Positions 8,304 to 17,951 are shown, counted from the first letter of the stretch. The stretch is 64,000 nt of DNA from an uncultured Hyphomicrobium sp. (GCA_934555825.1 CAKTFJ010000004.1:132334-196333), one strand, 5' to 3'. Notes: generated from the letters alone by a model not told the origin. Numbers and translations: made by a program.

Positions 8304-9161
8304 ATGAACCAGACCGAGCCGCTCCGGCCTTCCCCGCAGGCGCCCGCGCCTCAGCCCCTCGTCTTTTACGGCGAGACGGTGGCGTCGCGCCTTCTGCTCG
8401 GAACGGCACTTTATCCCTCGCCGCACATCATGAGCGAAGCGGTGCGGGCGTCGGGCGCGGGTATCGTGACCGTGTCCCTCAGGCGCGAACAGGCGCGGGG
8501 ACGCACGGGCCAGCGCTTTCTCGACCTCATCCGCGCGCTTTCCGTCCGTCTCCTGCCCAACACCGCCGGTTGCCGCACAGCACGCGAAGCAGTGACGACG
8601 GCGGAGATGGCGCGGGAGCTGCTCGACACCGACTGGATCAAGCTCGAAGTCATTGCCAACGACGACACCTTGCAGCCCGATGTGTTCGGGCTTGCGGAAG
8701 CCGCGGAAGAGCTCGTGAAGCGCGGCTTCAAGGTGTTTCCATATATGACCGAGGATCTTTCCGTCGCAGACCGGCTGATCGCCGCCGGGTGCCAGGTGCT
8801 GATGCCCTGGGGCTCGCCCATCGGGACAGGGCGCGGACTTGCCAACCCGCAGGCCATCAAAACGCTGCGTGCTTACTACCCTGACGTGCCAATCGTGGTC
8901 GACGCGGGGATCGGTGCGCCCTCACACGCAGCGCAAGCACTCGAAATGGGCTGCGATGCGGTGCTGCTCAACACTGCCGTCGCGCGCGCGCAGGATCCGG
9001 TACGCATGGCGGCAGCGTTTGCGGCCGCCATCGATGCGGGCCGTTCGGCTTATGAAGCCGGCCTCATTCAACCGAGCGACCGCGCGCAGCCCTCGACACC
9101 AGTCGCCGGTACGCCCTTCTTCGATCTCGGCCCTCATGGACCGGGATCCAAGCCGCTGTGA
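8304..9161 (+). CDS. thiG: Thiazole synthase
   Basis: ThiG forms the thiazole phosphate ring from 1-deoxyxylulose 5-phosphate, the ThiS thiocarboxylate and dehydroglycine. The TIM-barrel hallmarks are visible: NTAGC at residues 86-90, the catalytic lysine in WIKLEVI (Lys113), [17 protein letters not shown] and [11 protein letters not shown]. At 285 residues it is slightly longer than the usual 255-265 because of a proline-rich N-terminal extension of about 18 residues. It overlaps nothing but is tightly packed between thiS and thiE, consistent with one transcript. The call is secure. Confidence 0.96.
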   Translation: MNQTEPLRPSPQAPAPQPLVFYGETVASRLLLGTALYPSPHIMSEAVRASGAGIVTVSLRREQARGRTGQRFLDLIRALSVRLLPNTAGCRTAREAVTTAEMARELLDTDWIKLEVIANDDTLQPDVFGLAEAAEELVKRGFKVFPYMTEDLSVADRLIAAGCQVLMPWGSPIGTGRGLANPQAIKTLRAYYPDVPIVVDAGIGAPSHAAQALEMGCDAVLLNTAVARAQDPVRMAAAFAAAIDAGRSAYEAGLIQPSDRAQPSTPVAGTPFFDLGPHGPGSKPL

Positions 9162-9168
9162 GGCGCGC

Positions 9169-9789
9169 ATGATCTGTTCCAGCGTGCCCGACGTGTTCTA
9201 TCCCATCGTACCCAGCGCGCTCTGGCTCGAACGGCTGGTGCCACTCGGTGTCAGAACCGTCCAGCTCCGCCTGAAGGACAGGACAGAGCGCGAAATCCGG
9301 CAGGAGATCGCCGCATCGATTTTGGTGGCGAAGACCGCGAATTGCCGCCTCATCGTCAACGATTACTGGGCGGCCGCCATCGACCTCGGCGCGACGGACG
9401 TGCATCTCGGACAGGAAGATCTTGCGACGGCCGATCTCGCTGCGTTGCGCAGGGCGGGGATCGCAGTCGGCATTTCTACGCACGACGAAGCCGAGCTTGA
9501 GACGGCGCTGGCGGCCGAGCCTGCTTACGTCGCGCTGGGCCCGATCTACGAAACCAAGCTCAAAGCGATGAAGTGGGCGCCACAGGGGCTTGAGCGGATC
9601 GGTCAGTGGAAGAAGCGCATCGGCACTCTGCCGCTGGTCGCCATCGGCGGCATCACGCCGGAGCGCGCCGGGCCGGTGCTGAGCGCAGGGGCGGACAGCG
9701 TGGCGGTCATTACCGATTTCATGACTGCACCGCACCCTGAAGCGCGCGTGCGGCTGTGGCTCGATTGGGCGGCGACGGTACGCGTCTGA
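9169..9789 (+). CDS. thiE: Thiamine-phosphate synthase
   Basis: ThiE joins the pyrimidine pyrophosphate and the thiazole phosphate to give thiamine phosphate. The 206-residue protein has VQLRLKD near residue 26, VNDYWAAAIDLGATDVHLGQ near residues 59-78, GISTHDEAE and IGGITPERA, all ThiE landmarks. The ATG at 9169 lies seven bases after the thiG stop with GAGG five bases upstream, so a longer frame reaching back into thiG is not the gene. It is the last gene of the thi unit and converges on the purD operon. Confidence 0.92.
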   Translation: MICSSVPDVFYPIVPSALWLERLVPLGVRTVQLRLKDRTEREIRQEIAASILVAKTANCRLIVNDYWAAAIDLGATDVHLGQEDLATADLAALRRAGIAVGISTHDEAELETALAAEPAYVALGPIYETKLKAMKWAPQGLERIGQWKKRIGTLPLVAIGGITPERAGPVLSAGADSVAVITDFMTAPHPEARVRLWLDWAATVRV

Positions 9790-9849
9790 TCGTTCGGCTC
9801 TTCGTTCGACTTTGGCTTGATCGCTCTCTGGCGTGCGCTTCGAGCGCTG

Positions 9850-10257
9850 TTAGCGCAACGGCTTCCAGTCGGGATGATCGAAGCGCTGGGCATAGATGGT
9901 GAGCGAGTCGTCCACGATCAGCATTCCGTCCATCGCTTCCATCGGATCGGAGCCCGCAACCGCAACCGCGCCACGCTCGATATAGCCTGCGAGTTTCACG
10001 ATCTCCTCGCGCGCCTCTCCGGTCATCTGCGTATCGGCTTTGATCCGCTCCACTGAGGATTTGACCTTCCCGTGGTAGGCGCGTGCGTCAGCCGGCGGCA
10101 TCCGACGATGCGTGACGAGCGTGTAGGCATTCACGGTCAAATCCCGGATGGTCGTCATTTCCTTTCTGACGACGTCGTCCGTCGCGAGCTTTGCGGGCTG
10201 AGCGAGCGCGGTGGCCGTGAACATGACCGCCGCCAGCAGAAGCCAGAGTTTCCGCAT
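9850..10257 (-). CDS. Small secreted protein of unknown function, coupled to purD
   Basis: I do not recognise this 135-residue protein. It starts [20 protein letters not shown], a clear signal peptide with an AxA-type cleavage near residue 18, so the mature product of about 115 residues is periplasmic. The mature part is helical and charged with no transmembrane segment, no metal-site motif and no cysteine. Its ATG overlaps the purD stop (TAATG) by one base, so it is probably translated with purD. A longer start 72 bases upstream would lie inside purD and spoil the signal peptide, so 10257 is preferred. Nothing links it functionally to purine synthesis. Confidence 0.75.
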   Translation of the reverse strand: MRKLWLLLAAVMFTATALAQPAKLATDDVVRKEMTTIRDLTVNAYTLVTHRRMPPADARAYHGKVKSSVERIKADTQMTGEAREEIVKLAGYIERGAVAVAGSDPMEAMDGMLIVDDSLTIYAQRFDHPDWKPLR

Positions 10258-11543
10258 TACGTGTCGCTCCCCTTCTCTCGCGCAACCGCGCGCCAGCCGA
10301 TGTCGCGGCGATAGAAGCCGCCCGGCCAATCGATCTTCGCAATCGCCTCGTAGGCGCGGGCTTGCGCTTCGGCGACCGTCGCGCCGAGAGCCGTTACGTT
10401 CAGCACGCGGCCGCCGTTCGCGAGAATGCGGTCTCCCTCGCGCGTCGTGCCGGCGTGAAAGATCTCGACGCCAGCCACCCCACGCGCCGCGTCGAGACCC
10501 TTGATCTCGGTGCCCTTCTCCGGCGTTCCGGGATACCCCTTGGCGGCGAGAACAACCGTCAGTGCAGCATCGTCGTTCCAGCGCAGGTCGAACGCGTCGA
10601 GCACGCCATCGGCCGTGGCCAGCATTCCGGCCAGCAGGTCCGATTTGAGGCGCAGCATCAGCACCTGCGTTTCCGGATCGCCGAAGCGCACGTTGTATTC
10701 GATAAGCTGCGGGCCCTTGGCCGTGATCATGAGGCCCGCGAAGAGAACGCCCTTGAAAGGCGTGCCGCGTGCTGCCATGGCGGCGACCGTGGGGCGGATG
10801 ATTTCGTCCATCGTGCGCGCGACCATGTCGGGCGTCATGATGGGCGCGGGCGAATAGGCGCCCATGCCGCCCGTGTTGGGACCGGTGTCACCGTCACCCA
10901 CGCGCTTGTGATCCTGCGCGGTTGCGAGCGCAAGCGCGGTCGTGCCGTCGCAGAGCGCGAAGAAGCTCGCCTCCTCGCCATCGAGAAATTCCTCGATGAC
11001 GACTTCCGCACCGGCCGCGCCAAACGCACCTTCGAAGCAGGCGTCGATGGCGGCTTCCGCCTCCTGGCGCGTCATCGCGACGACAACGCCCTTGCCTGCC
11101 GCGAGGCCATCGGCCTTGACGACAATCGGAACGGGCTGCGTCGAGAGATAGGCCTTGGCGGACGAGGCATCGCGGAAGCGGCCATAGGCGCCGGTCGGAA
11201 TGCCGGCTTCACGGCAGAGATCCTTCGTGAAGCCCTTAGACCCTTCGAGTTGGGCCGCCGCCTTGGACGGGGCGAAATGCTTGATGCCGGCTGCCTTCAA
11301 GGTGTCGCCGAGCCCTGCCACGAGCGGCGCTTCGGGGCCAACGACGACAAACCAAATGTCATGCTCTTCGATAAATCGGAGCACCGCCTCATGATCGGCA
11401 ACATCGAGCGCAACACATTCGGCGACCTCGGCGATGCCTGCGTTGCCGGGCGCGGCGTAGAGCTTCGTCAGCAGCGGACTGGCTGAGAGCGCCCAGGCGA
11501 GCGCGTGCTCCCGCCCTCCGCCTCCAATCAGTAGAACGTTCAT
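10257..11543 (-). CDS. purD: Phosphoribosylamine-glycine ligase
   Basis: PurD (GAR synthetase) condenses phosphoribosylamine with glycine using ATP, the second step of purine synthesis. The 428-residue length is normal. It begins [19 protein letters not shown], the classic N-terminus, and carries the ATP-grasp core with [26 protein letters not shown] and [13 protein letters not shown] frame extending 42 bases upstream exists, but the family starts at MNVLLIG. It is divergent from xseA with only 85 bases between starts and is followed by a coupled secreted-protein gene. The other purine genes in the window (purE, purK) are 17 kb away. Confidence 0.96.
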   Translation of the reverse strand: MNVLLIGGGGREHALAWALSASPLLTKLYAAPGNAGIAEVAECVALDVADHEAVLRFIEEHDIWFVVVGPEAPLVAGLGDTLKAAGIKHFAPSKAAAQLEGSKGFTKDLCREAGIPTGAYGRFRDASSAKAYLSTQPVPIVVKADGLAAGKGVVVAMTRQEAEAAIDACFEGAFGAAGAEVVIEEFLDGEEASFFALCDGTTALALATAQDHKRVGDGDTGPNTGGMGAYSPAPIMTPDMVARTMDEIIRPTVAAMAARGTPFKGVLFAGLMITAKGPQLIEYNVRFGDPETQVLMLRLKSDLLAGMLATADGVLDAFDLRWNDDAALTVVLAAKGYPGTPEKGTEIKGLDAARGVAGVEIFHAGTTREGDRILANGGRVLNVTALGATVAEAQARAYEAIAKIDWPGGFYRRDIGWRAVAREKGSDT

Positions 11544-11566
11544 GTTTATGAGGGCCCTGGCCGTCT

Positions 11567-11595
11567 TGGATGGGATTTCTCCCATCGTGTATCAT
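11567..11595 (+). promoter_or_regulatory. Possible promoter and hairpin upstream of xseA
   Basis: TTGGAT at 11567-11572 and TATCAT at 11590-11595 are 17 bases apart and 33 bases before the proposed xseA start, a plausible sigma-70 arrangement. Inside it lies a perfect hairpin GATGGGA, loop TTTC, TCCCATC (11569-11586). The region also serves divergent purD. Both assignments were made by eye. Confidence 0.3.
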
Positions 11596-11628
11596 GGATC
11601 GTTCGGCAGACAAGCAAGGACCCGATTC

Positions 11629-13374
11629 GTGGCGCGAACTCCCTCCCCAGCCCCTGCACAATCCGGAAACGTGGCCGAATTCTCGGTCTCGGAGCTTTCG
11701 AACGCGATCAAGCGTGCGCTCGAGGACGGATTTGGGCACGTGCGGCTACGGGGCGAGATCTCGGGCTATCGGGGACCACACGCTTCCGGGCATTGCTATT
11801 TCGCGCTCAAGGACGAGAAGGCGCGTATCGATGCGGTCGTGTGGCGCGGCGTATGGGGGCGGCTCCGCTTCAAGCCCGAAGAGGGCATGGAGGTGATCGC
11901 CACGGGGAAGATCTCCTCGTTCCCCGGCTCCTCCAAATATCAGATCGTCATCGAACAGATCGAGCCCGCGGGGCTCGGCGCGCTGATGGCGCAGCTTGAA
12001 GAGCGCAAGCGCCGCCTCACGGACGAAGGGTTGTTCTCGGACGAGCGCAAAAAGCCGCTCCCCTTCCTGCCGCGCGTCGTCGGCATCGTCACAAGCCCGA
12101 CGGGCGCTGTGATCCGCGACATGCTGCACGGCTTCACGGAGCGCTTTCCCACGCGCGTAATCGTATGGCCGGTGCGCGTGCAAGGCGAAGGCAGCGCGGC
12201 GGAAGTTGCCCGCGCCGTGCAGGGGTTCAACGCATTGGCTGGCGACGGCCCCGTGCCACGCCCTGACGTGCTGATCGTGGCCCGCGGCGGCGGCAGTCTC
12301 GAAGATCTATGGAGCTTCAACGACGAAACGGTTGTGCGTGCGGTGGCGGCGAGCGGCATTCCTGTCATCTCGGCCGTCGGGCACGAGACCGATTGGACGC
12401 TGATCGATCTCGCTGCGGATGCCCGCGCACCGACGCCAACAAAGGCGGCCGAGTGGGCCGTACCCAAATATGCCGACCTCATCGAGCAATCGGGCAAGCT
12501 CGGGCTTCGGCTGACGGTTGCCGTGCGGCGTGTGCTCGATGCCTTGCGGCGGGATTTAAGGTCGGCCGCACGCGGCCTCCCACGCGTGGAAGATCTCGCA
12601 GCCCTGCCGCGCCAGCGCCTCGACAGCGTCGCGCATCGCCTCGACGGCGCGCTCCGCGCACGGGTGCAGCGCTGCCATACGCGTTTCTTCCAGGTGGCCG
12701 GGCGGCTGCCTCATCCGCGCACCCTCGTTCTTCATCCGCGCCGTGCCCTCGACACGACGAGCGCGCGGCTCGGGCGTGCACTTTCGGCCAACACGCAAGC
12801 CCACCATACGCGTCACGTACGCATCACGGCGCGCCTCTCTCCGGGGCTGCTCTTCAACAGGCTGCATCGCGTCGCAGATCGCCTCGACAATCTCGACCGG
12901 CGCGCGCGCGAGTGCCTCGGGCGGACGGCATCGGTGCGACGAGCGCGGCTCGAGCGGGCGTCGGGGCGCTTGCAACCGGCGCCTATCCGACAGCGAGTCG
13001 AGCGGTGCCAGGAGCGGCTGGACGCGTTGACGCGGCGGGCACGCCTCGCGGTCGGCGGCCGCCTGGTGCAGCATCGCAACGCGCTCGGCGGGCAGGCCAA
13101 GATGCTCGGCTCGCTCGGCTATCAGAGCGTACTCGCGCGGGGCTTCGCGCTCGTGCGGGATGCGGACGGGGCGATGGTGCGCGCGGCGCGGGCCGTCACC
13201 GCCGGCCAGGTGCTCGAAATCGAGTTCGCGGACGGGCGGATCAAAGCGGACGCGCGCGAAAGCGGTGGCGGAAGTGCGCAGACCATGCAATCCGAGCCCC
13301 CGTCAACCACTTCGGCCACGCCTGCGGCCCGGCCGAATAAGGGATCGCGCGGCGGGCAGGGGTCCCTGTTCTAA
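11629..13374 (+). CDS. xseA: Exodeoxyribonuclease VII large subunit
   Basis: The large subunit of exonuclease VII degrades single-stranded DNA together with XseB. The N-terminal OB-fold (about residues 15-110) and catalytic domain are clear, with VVGIVTSPTGAVIRDML, ARGGGSLEDLWSFNDE and SAVGHETDWTLIDLAAD. Residues about 310-510 form a long arginine/alanine-rich helical region typical of the family, here especially arginine-rich. The GTG at 11629 is chosen because AAGGA lies nine bases upstream and homologues begin near NVAEFSVSELS; the ATG at 11542 would overlap purD. The tail after residue 545 is low complexity. xseB is not adjacent. Confidence 0.93.
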   Translation: MARTPSPAPAQSGNVAEFSVSELSNAIKRALEDGFGHVRLRGEISGYRGPHASGHCYFALKDEKARIDAVVWRGVWGRLRFKPEEGMEVIATGKISSFPGSSKYQIVIEQIEPAGLGALMAQLEERKRRLTDEGLFSDERKKPLPFLPRVVGIVTSPTGAVIRDMLHGFTERFPTRVIVWPVRVQGEGSAAEVARAVQGFNALAGDGPVPRPDVLIVARGGGSLEDLWSFNDETVVRAVAASGIPVISAVGHETDWTLIDLAADARAPTPTKAAEWAVPKYADLIEQSGKLGLRLTVAVRRVLDALRRDLRSAARGLPRVEDLAALPRQRLDSVAHRLDGALRARVQRCHTRFFQVAGRLPHPRTLVLHPRRALDTTSARLGRALSANTQAHHTRHVRITARLSPGLLFNRLHRVADRLDNLDRRARECLGRTASVRRARLERASGRLQPAPIRQRVERCQERLDALTRRARLAVGGRLVQHRNALGGQAKMLGSLGYQSVLARGFALVRDADGAMVRAARAVTAGQVLEIEFADGRIKADARESGGGSAQTMQSEPPSTTSATPAARPNKGSRGGQGSLF

Positions 13375-13506
13375 CTAAATCGGCAATCCATGCCTTGACG
13401 CCGCGCCTCCGATTGGCGATTTCAACGGAACCCTCGATCCGTTTCCCTCGAAATTTGGGTCGATTTTGCAGCCCCGCCCTCTTGGGCGTTCCGGAGCAGA
13501 GCTTTG

Positions 13507-13755
13507 ATGAACCGCTTCGACAAGCTGTTCGGCATGCGCGGCGAAGCGCAGGTGCGCTATCTCGACGGCGAATTCCAGGTCATCTCGCCGGGCGAGTTCG
13601 TGCGCTGTGCCGTGACCGGCCAGCAAATCGACCTCACCGATCTACGCTACTGGAACGTCGAGTTGCAGGAAGCCTATGCGTCGGCCGACATCTCGTTCGA
13701 CCGCTATCTTCAGTCGATCGGAAAGACACGCTCGGCGCCTGAAAGCGAGGCCTAG
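13507..13755 (+). CDS. DUF2093 domain-containing protein
   Basis: This 82-residue protein matches DUF2093, a small family nearly confined to Hyphomicrobiales. It has RYLDGEFQVISPGEFVRCAVTG followed within ten residues by LRYWNVELQEAYAS. The invariant cysteine in RCAVTG and the tryptophan are present. No signal peptide or membrane segment is visible. It starts at the ATG at 13507 with GGAG about ten bases upstream. In related genomes it lies near lpxK, as here, where it converges on lpxK with a 28-base gap. The biochemical function is unknown. Confidence 0.85.
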   Translation: MNRFDKLFGMRGEAQVRYLDGEFQVISPGEFVRCAVTGQQIDLTDLRYWNVELQEAYASADISFDRYLQSIGKTRSAPESEA

Positions 13756-13783
13756 AGTTGTAGAGCTGTGGCGTCTGACAAGG

Positions 13784-14827
13784 CTAGGCGCGCGCACCGG
13801 CTTTGAGAGCGCCATCGATCAGCGAATGCAGGCGCACGAGATCGCGCCCCTCGAACGTCACCTCGATGGGAAGTGTCCGCGAGCGCTCTCTGAGTTCGGC
13901 CAGAGCGCCCGTCGCACCGGCCAGCCGCGCAAGATCCTTCTCCGTCGTCGCAAGCTGTGCACCCGTTGCCTCTGCCTCCGAGAGCAGGCTTTCCGCTTCC
14001 TTCTCTGTGAATGCGTGGTGATCGGGGAATGCGCGGGTTTGGAGCCCTTCGGGACCGAAGCTCTCCAAGAGGCGGAAGAAGCGTCCCGGGTTCGCGATGC
14101 CCGCGTAGGCGAGGATCTGGGCGCCGGAAATCCAATCCGTCTCTCCGCTCGGCGTGACGGCACCGCGCAGGACGGGGCCGGGAAAGCGCTTCTTCAGATC
14201 TTCGAAAATCGGAGACGGGCCTTCCGGCGGATCCTCGCCGATCACGACGATGCAGTCGACGTGTCCAAGCTGAAACTCGAGCCGCGCACGCAGCGGCCCA
14301 GCCGGAAACACATGGCCGTTGCCAAAACCACGCCGCGCATCGACGAGCGCAATCTTGAGATCCTTCTCCACGGACGGATTTTGCAAGCCATCGTCCATCA
14401 CAACGGCGTCGATGGCGCCTTCGCGCTCGATGGCGGCAAGTCCCGCGGCACGGTCACGCGAGATCATGACGCGAGCGTCCTTCGCGATGAGAAGCGGTTC
14501 GTCGCCGGCTTCGCTGGCCGAGTGGCGCGCGGGATCGACCCAGACAGGGCCTGAAAGCGATCCGCCATAACCGCGCGTCAGGCAGGCAGACGCTACACCG
14601 CGCGCGGCAAACGTTTCGAGGAGAAAACGCGAGAGCGGCGTCTTGCCCGTTCCGCCGACCGTGAAGTTACCAATGCAGATCACGGGGAGTTTTGCGCGAT
14701 AGGGCCTCGCCGCTCGAAAGCGCCGCTCGACCGCCCAGCCGTACAGGCTGCCCAGCGGAGACAACAGGCGCGACACAACTTGCGAGCCCTCGGTGGCGTA
14801 CCACCATGAGGGCTCGTCAAGACGCAC
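13784..14827 (-). CDS. lpxK: Tetraacyldisaccharide 4'-kinase
   Basis: LpxK phosphorylates the 4' position of the tetraacyldisaccharide 1-phosphate to give lipid IVA at the inner membrane. The Walker A sequence GNFTVGGTGKTP is at residues 53-64, followed by LTRGYGG and DDGLQNP, all LpxK hallmarks. I place the start at GTG 14827, giving 347 residues, because this overlaps the end of the upstream fusion gene by 11 bases and homologues begin at about this point; a start 78 bases earlier would extend into that gene. The overlap implies translational coupling with the Kdo-transferase gene whose product acts on its product. Confidence 0.95.
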   Translation of the reverse strand: MRLDEPSWWYATEGSQVVSRLLSPLGSLYGWAVERRFRAARPYRAKLPVICIGNFTVGGTGKTPLSRFLLETFAARGVASACLTRGYGGSLSGPVWVDPARHSASEAGDEPLLIAKDARVMISRDRAAGLAAIEREGAIDAVVMDDGLQNPSVEKDLKIALVDARRGFGNGHVFPAGPLRARLEFQLGHVDCIVVIGEDPPEGPSPIFEDLKKRFPGPVLRGAVTPSGETDWISGAQILAYAGIANPGRFFRLLESFGPEGLQTRAFPDHHAFTEKEAESLLSEAEATGAQLATTEKDLARLAGATGALAELRERSRTLPIEVTFEGRDLVRLHSLIDGALKAGARA

Positions 14828-16847
14828 GGCGCACTCCCGTTTGAGCGGGCAAAAGACCGAGAAGCGCCACGACCGTCCGATCAAGCGCGCCGGCGAGCGA
14901 CGCAATGGCAGACGAGGCGCCCGTCCTCATGCCGTCGAGGGCGCGGTCATCGGTGAGAAGCAGCGACACCGCCTGCGCGAGCTCGTCGGGCGACGCAACC
15001 TCGCGCACGCCCTTGTGGCGGATGAGGGCACGATAGAAATCGCGGAAGTTCGTCCAATGCGGGCCGGTCAGAACCGCGGCTCCGTGGCCGATGGCTTCAA
15101 TCGGGTTCTGCCCGCCGCGGGCGATCAGCGAACCGCCAACGAAGGCAACCTTGGTGAGCGCATAGAGGGTGCCGAGCTCGCCGATGGTATCTGCGACGTA
15201 GATGTCCGTCGCCGCGTCGGGGAGCTCGCCCAACGAGCGGCGCGCAACCTTGAGGCCGCGCGCGGCGAGCATATCGGCGATCGCCTTGCCGCGCTCGGGA
15301 TGGCGGGGGGCGATAATCGTGCAGACGTTCGGAATGCGCTTTGCCACGATCTCATGCGCCTTGGCCACACTCTCCTCTTCGGGATCGTGCGTGCTTGCAG
15401 CCACGAACACAGGACGGCCGGAAAGCGCGCGCGTGAGGCTTTCCAGCGCGGCTGCATCGACCAGCGGCGGCGGCGCGTCGATCTTGAGATTGCCGAGCAC
15501 CTCGACGTGCCGCGCGCCGAGGTTGTCGATGAGACGGCCCACCGGCTCGCTCTGCGCCAAGATCATGTCGAAGCGAGAGAACAGCGGGCGCGCGACGCTG
15601 CCAAAGCGCGCCCACCGCTTGGCACTGCGCGCCGACATGCGTGCGTTTACGAGCGCGAGGGGCACACCGGCATGCGACGTCTCGATGATGAGGTTCGGCC
15701 AGATTTCGCTTTCCGCGAACACGGCGAGATCGGGTTTCCAGTGATCGAGAAACGCCTGCACGTATTTGGGAACGTCAAGCACCACGAACTGATGCAGCGC
15801 GCGGGGCGGAAGGCGACGTTTCGCAAGGGCGGCCGACGTCAGCGTGCCGGTGGTGAGAAGAACGTTGAGATCTGGACGCTCCGCGAGCATCCGCTCGATC
15901 ACGGGGAGCACCGCATTGGTCTCGCCGACGCTTGCCGCATGAAACCAAGCGAGCGAACCTTCAGGCCGCGGCAAGCTTGCCTCGCCATAGCGCTCACCGC
16001 GGCGGCCGGGGTCTTCCTTGCCCTGGCGGCCGCGAATGGAAAGAAGAAGGGGTGCCGCGAAACGCACAAGGCTTGTGCCGCCTTGATACGCCTTCAGCAG
16101 AAGGCCCACGGGCGCGCGCTCCGTCGAGCGCGGTGCGGGGCCTCGCGGTGTCGCGCGCGCGATGTTGCCGCCGACCGTCCGATACGCGCGCACGGTCACT
16201 TCGTTCATCGCGTCCTCGACCGTGCGCCGACATTCTTCCAACTGTGCGTCGGTGGCGTCGGCCGGCACCCAAATCGGATCGCCGATGACATAGACCAACT
16301 TGGAGAACGGCAGATTGATCGTCATCCGGCTCCACGTGTTGAGCGCGATGAAGCGCGACGTCGCGACTGCGTACGGCACGATGGGGCGGCCGGAAAATTT
16401 GGCGAGCGTGACGATGCCGGTGCCTGCACGGCGCGCGGGGCCCGGCGGGACGTCCGCCGTCATCGCGAGCGTGCTACCCTCTTCGAGCAGGCGCATGGAG
16501 GTGCGGAGCGCGGACGCCCCGCCTCTGTCGCGACGGCGATGACCGGCACCAGCGCCTCTCACGACGTTGATATTGAAAGAGCGAAGCAGGACTCGCACGG
16601 CCGACGCATCCTTGTGCCGAGCGACCATGGCCGACACCGGAAACGCGCCAATGTGCAGCGTGGGCATGAGAAAAAACTGCCCGTGCCACATCGCGAGAAT
16701 ATAGGGATGCAAAGCTGCCGCGCGCGCGCGGGCATCGGGGGGATCGTAAGTGACCTTGGACGTGGCTAACACGAGGCGCGTGTAGCCTGCCGCGAGCGTG
16801 CCGAGGAGCCTGCCGAATAACGGCTCTTGGTGTGGCGATTGTGCCAT
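14817..16847 (-). CDS. waaA: Fusion of DUF374 lysophospholipid-acyltransferase-like domain and Kdo transferase (KdtA/WaaA)
   Basis: One uninterrupted 676-residue frame carries two enzymes. Residues 1-225 are a DUF374/LPLAT-like domain with LAMWHGQFFLMP (51-62) and TADVPPGPARRAG. After an arginine/proline-rich linker (about 226-245) comes a full KdtA: WFHAASVGE (301-309) with the catalytic glutamate, AESEIWPN, APRHPERG and GGSLIARGGQNPIEA. KdtA adds Kdo to lipid IVA. In most Hyphomicrobiales these are two adjacent genes. The ATG at 16847 follows GAGGAAAG. An internal GTG at 16109, with GGAG nine bases upstream, sits exactly where KdtA would normally begin, so a separate KdtA could also be made. 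lpxK overlaps the 3' end. Confidence 0.9.
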   Translation of the reverse strand: MAQSPHQEPLFGRLLGTLAAGYTRLVLATSKVTYDPPDARARAAALHPYILAMWHGQFFLMPTLHIGAFPVSAMVARHKDASAVRVLLRSFNINVVRGAGAGHRRRDRGGASALRTSMRLLEEGSTLAMTADVPPGPARRAGTGIVTLAKFSGRPIVPYAVATSRFIALNTWSRMTINLPFSKLVYVIGDPIWVPADATDAQLEECRRTVEDAMNEVTVRAYRTVGGNIARATPRGPAPRSTERAPVGLLLKAYQGGTSLVRFAAPLLLSIRGRQGKEDPGRRGERYGEASLPRPEGSLAWFHAASVGETNAVLPVIERMLAERPDLNVLLTTGTLTSAALAKRRLPPRALHQFVVLDVPKYVQAFLDHWKPDLAVFAESEIWPNLIIETSHAGVPLALVNARMSARSAKRWARFGSVARPLFSRFDMILAQSEPVGRLIDNLGARHVEVLGNLKIDAPPPLVDAAALESLTRALSGRPVFVAASTHDPEEESVAKAHEIVAKRIPNVCTIIAPRHPERGKAIADMLAARGLKVARRSLGELPDAATDIYVADTIGELGTLYALTKVAFVGGSLIARGGQNPIEAIGHGAAVLTGPHWTNFRDFYRALIRHKGVREVASPDELAQAVSLLLTDDRALDGMRTGASSAIASLAGALDRTVVALLGLLPAQTGVRRAS

Positions 16848-17174
16848 CGATCGGCTTTCCTCGCCTCCCCCTGCTTCAGCCGCAAGCGCTTCCGACGACG
16901 TGCTGCCGGCCAATTTCCTATAGGGATTGTCTCCTAAACGCAACCACTTCGGCCCGATTGCACACCCGCAACCGGGCGACATGCACATGGATTGGACGCT
17001 CGAACAAACCAAGAGCAAAGTCGTGCCGACACCGTAAGCAGATGCATCCTCCCGGAAGGTGAGATCAGCGGATCAACAAGATGTTCGACAGGCCGTGCCC
17101 TCTAGTGATACCCAGCCGCTGGTCAGACAGCCGCCCCACGGCTGCGGCGACCGGAAACGGGCGCCTCTCGGGAA

Positions 17175-17924
17175 ATGCATGACGGAATGCCAGAATACAC
17201 GAGACGGATAAAGCGCGCGCTTCGGCGCAAGGCGTGGGCGGGGTTCGATGCGCTGGTCTCCGTGTTTCCGGTGTCGTGGCGCGAGCGAGCCGAGCCCTAT
17301 GCGCGCTATCTCGACATGCTGGTTCTGGATCATCTCGTGATCCGGCTTGCTTTTCCGAACCGTCATCGGCTCTCGGACGAAGCTTGGCGTGCTGCGCAGC
17401 CTCTCCCGCATCAGGTGCGCGATTTTGCGCGGCGTGGGGTGAAGACCGTCGTCAATCTCCGGGCGCAACCGCAGTCGTCGAGCTACCTCTACGAAGCCGC
17501 CGCGTGCCGCAAGGCCGGGCTGAAACTCGTCGACTACCGCATTCGCTCACGCGCCGCGCCGAGCCGGGAGGAAGTGCTCGGCGCCCGCGATCTGTTTGCG
17601 GGCCTCGAATATCCGATCCTTATTCATTGCAAGTCAGGCGCCGACCGAGCGGGGCTCATGAGCGCGCTCTACATGCATACGCGCCAGGGCGTGCCGATTG
17701 CGGAAGCGCGCCACCAACTGTCTTTGAGGTACGGGCACATCCGCCAAGCCGACACGGGCGTCCTTGACGATTTCTTCGATGCGTACGTGGCGTATGCCGA
17801 GAAGACGCCCATCGATTTCTACACATGGGTCGAGACGGTCTACGATCCCGAGCACCTCACGGCGGAGCATCATTCCAAGCGTTGGGCGAACCGGCTGGTC
17901 GACAAGGTGTTCCGCCGCGAATAG
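17175..17924 (+). CDS. Dual-specificity/tyrosine phosphatase family protein
   Basis: This 249-residue protein contains a phosphatase-like fold with the P-loop HCKSGADRAG near residue 155, i.e. Cys-x5-Arg with the general pattern HCxxGxxR. An upstream Asp general acid candidate lies in the DYRIRSR region near residue 118. There is no signal peptide. It sits on the plus strand between msbA-like and DUF374-kdtA genes that run on the minus strand, inside a lipid A cluster, so a role with phosphorylated lipid or sugar substrates is conceivable but unproven. The start could be the ATG at 17175 or at 17187. Substrate unknown. Confidence 0.8.
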   Translation: MHDGMPEYTRRIKRALRRKAWAGFDALVSVFPVSWRERAEPYARYLDMLVLDHLVIRLAFPNRHRLSDEAWRAAQPLPHQVRDFARRGVKTVVNLRAQPQSSSYLYEAAACRKAGLKLVDYRIRSRAAPSREEVLGARDLFAGLEYPILIHCKSGADRAGLMSALYMHTRQGVPIAEARHQLSLRYGHIRQADTGVLDDFFDAYVAYAEKTPIDFYTWVETVYDPEHLTAEHHSKRWANRLVDKVFRRE

Positions 17925-17951
17925 CGGCGCCGGCGGGACGGATGCTCTCTA

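Noticed and set aside
14793-16769. Long open frame on the plus strand opposite the DUF374-KdtA gene, about 658 residues
   Set aside because: Charged low-complexity translation with no motif; the minus strand carries both enzymes in full.
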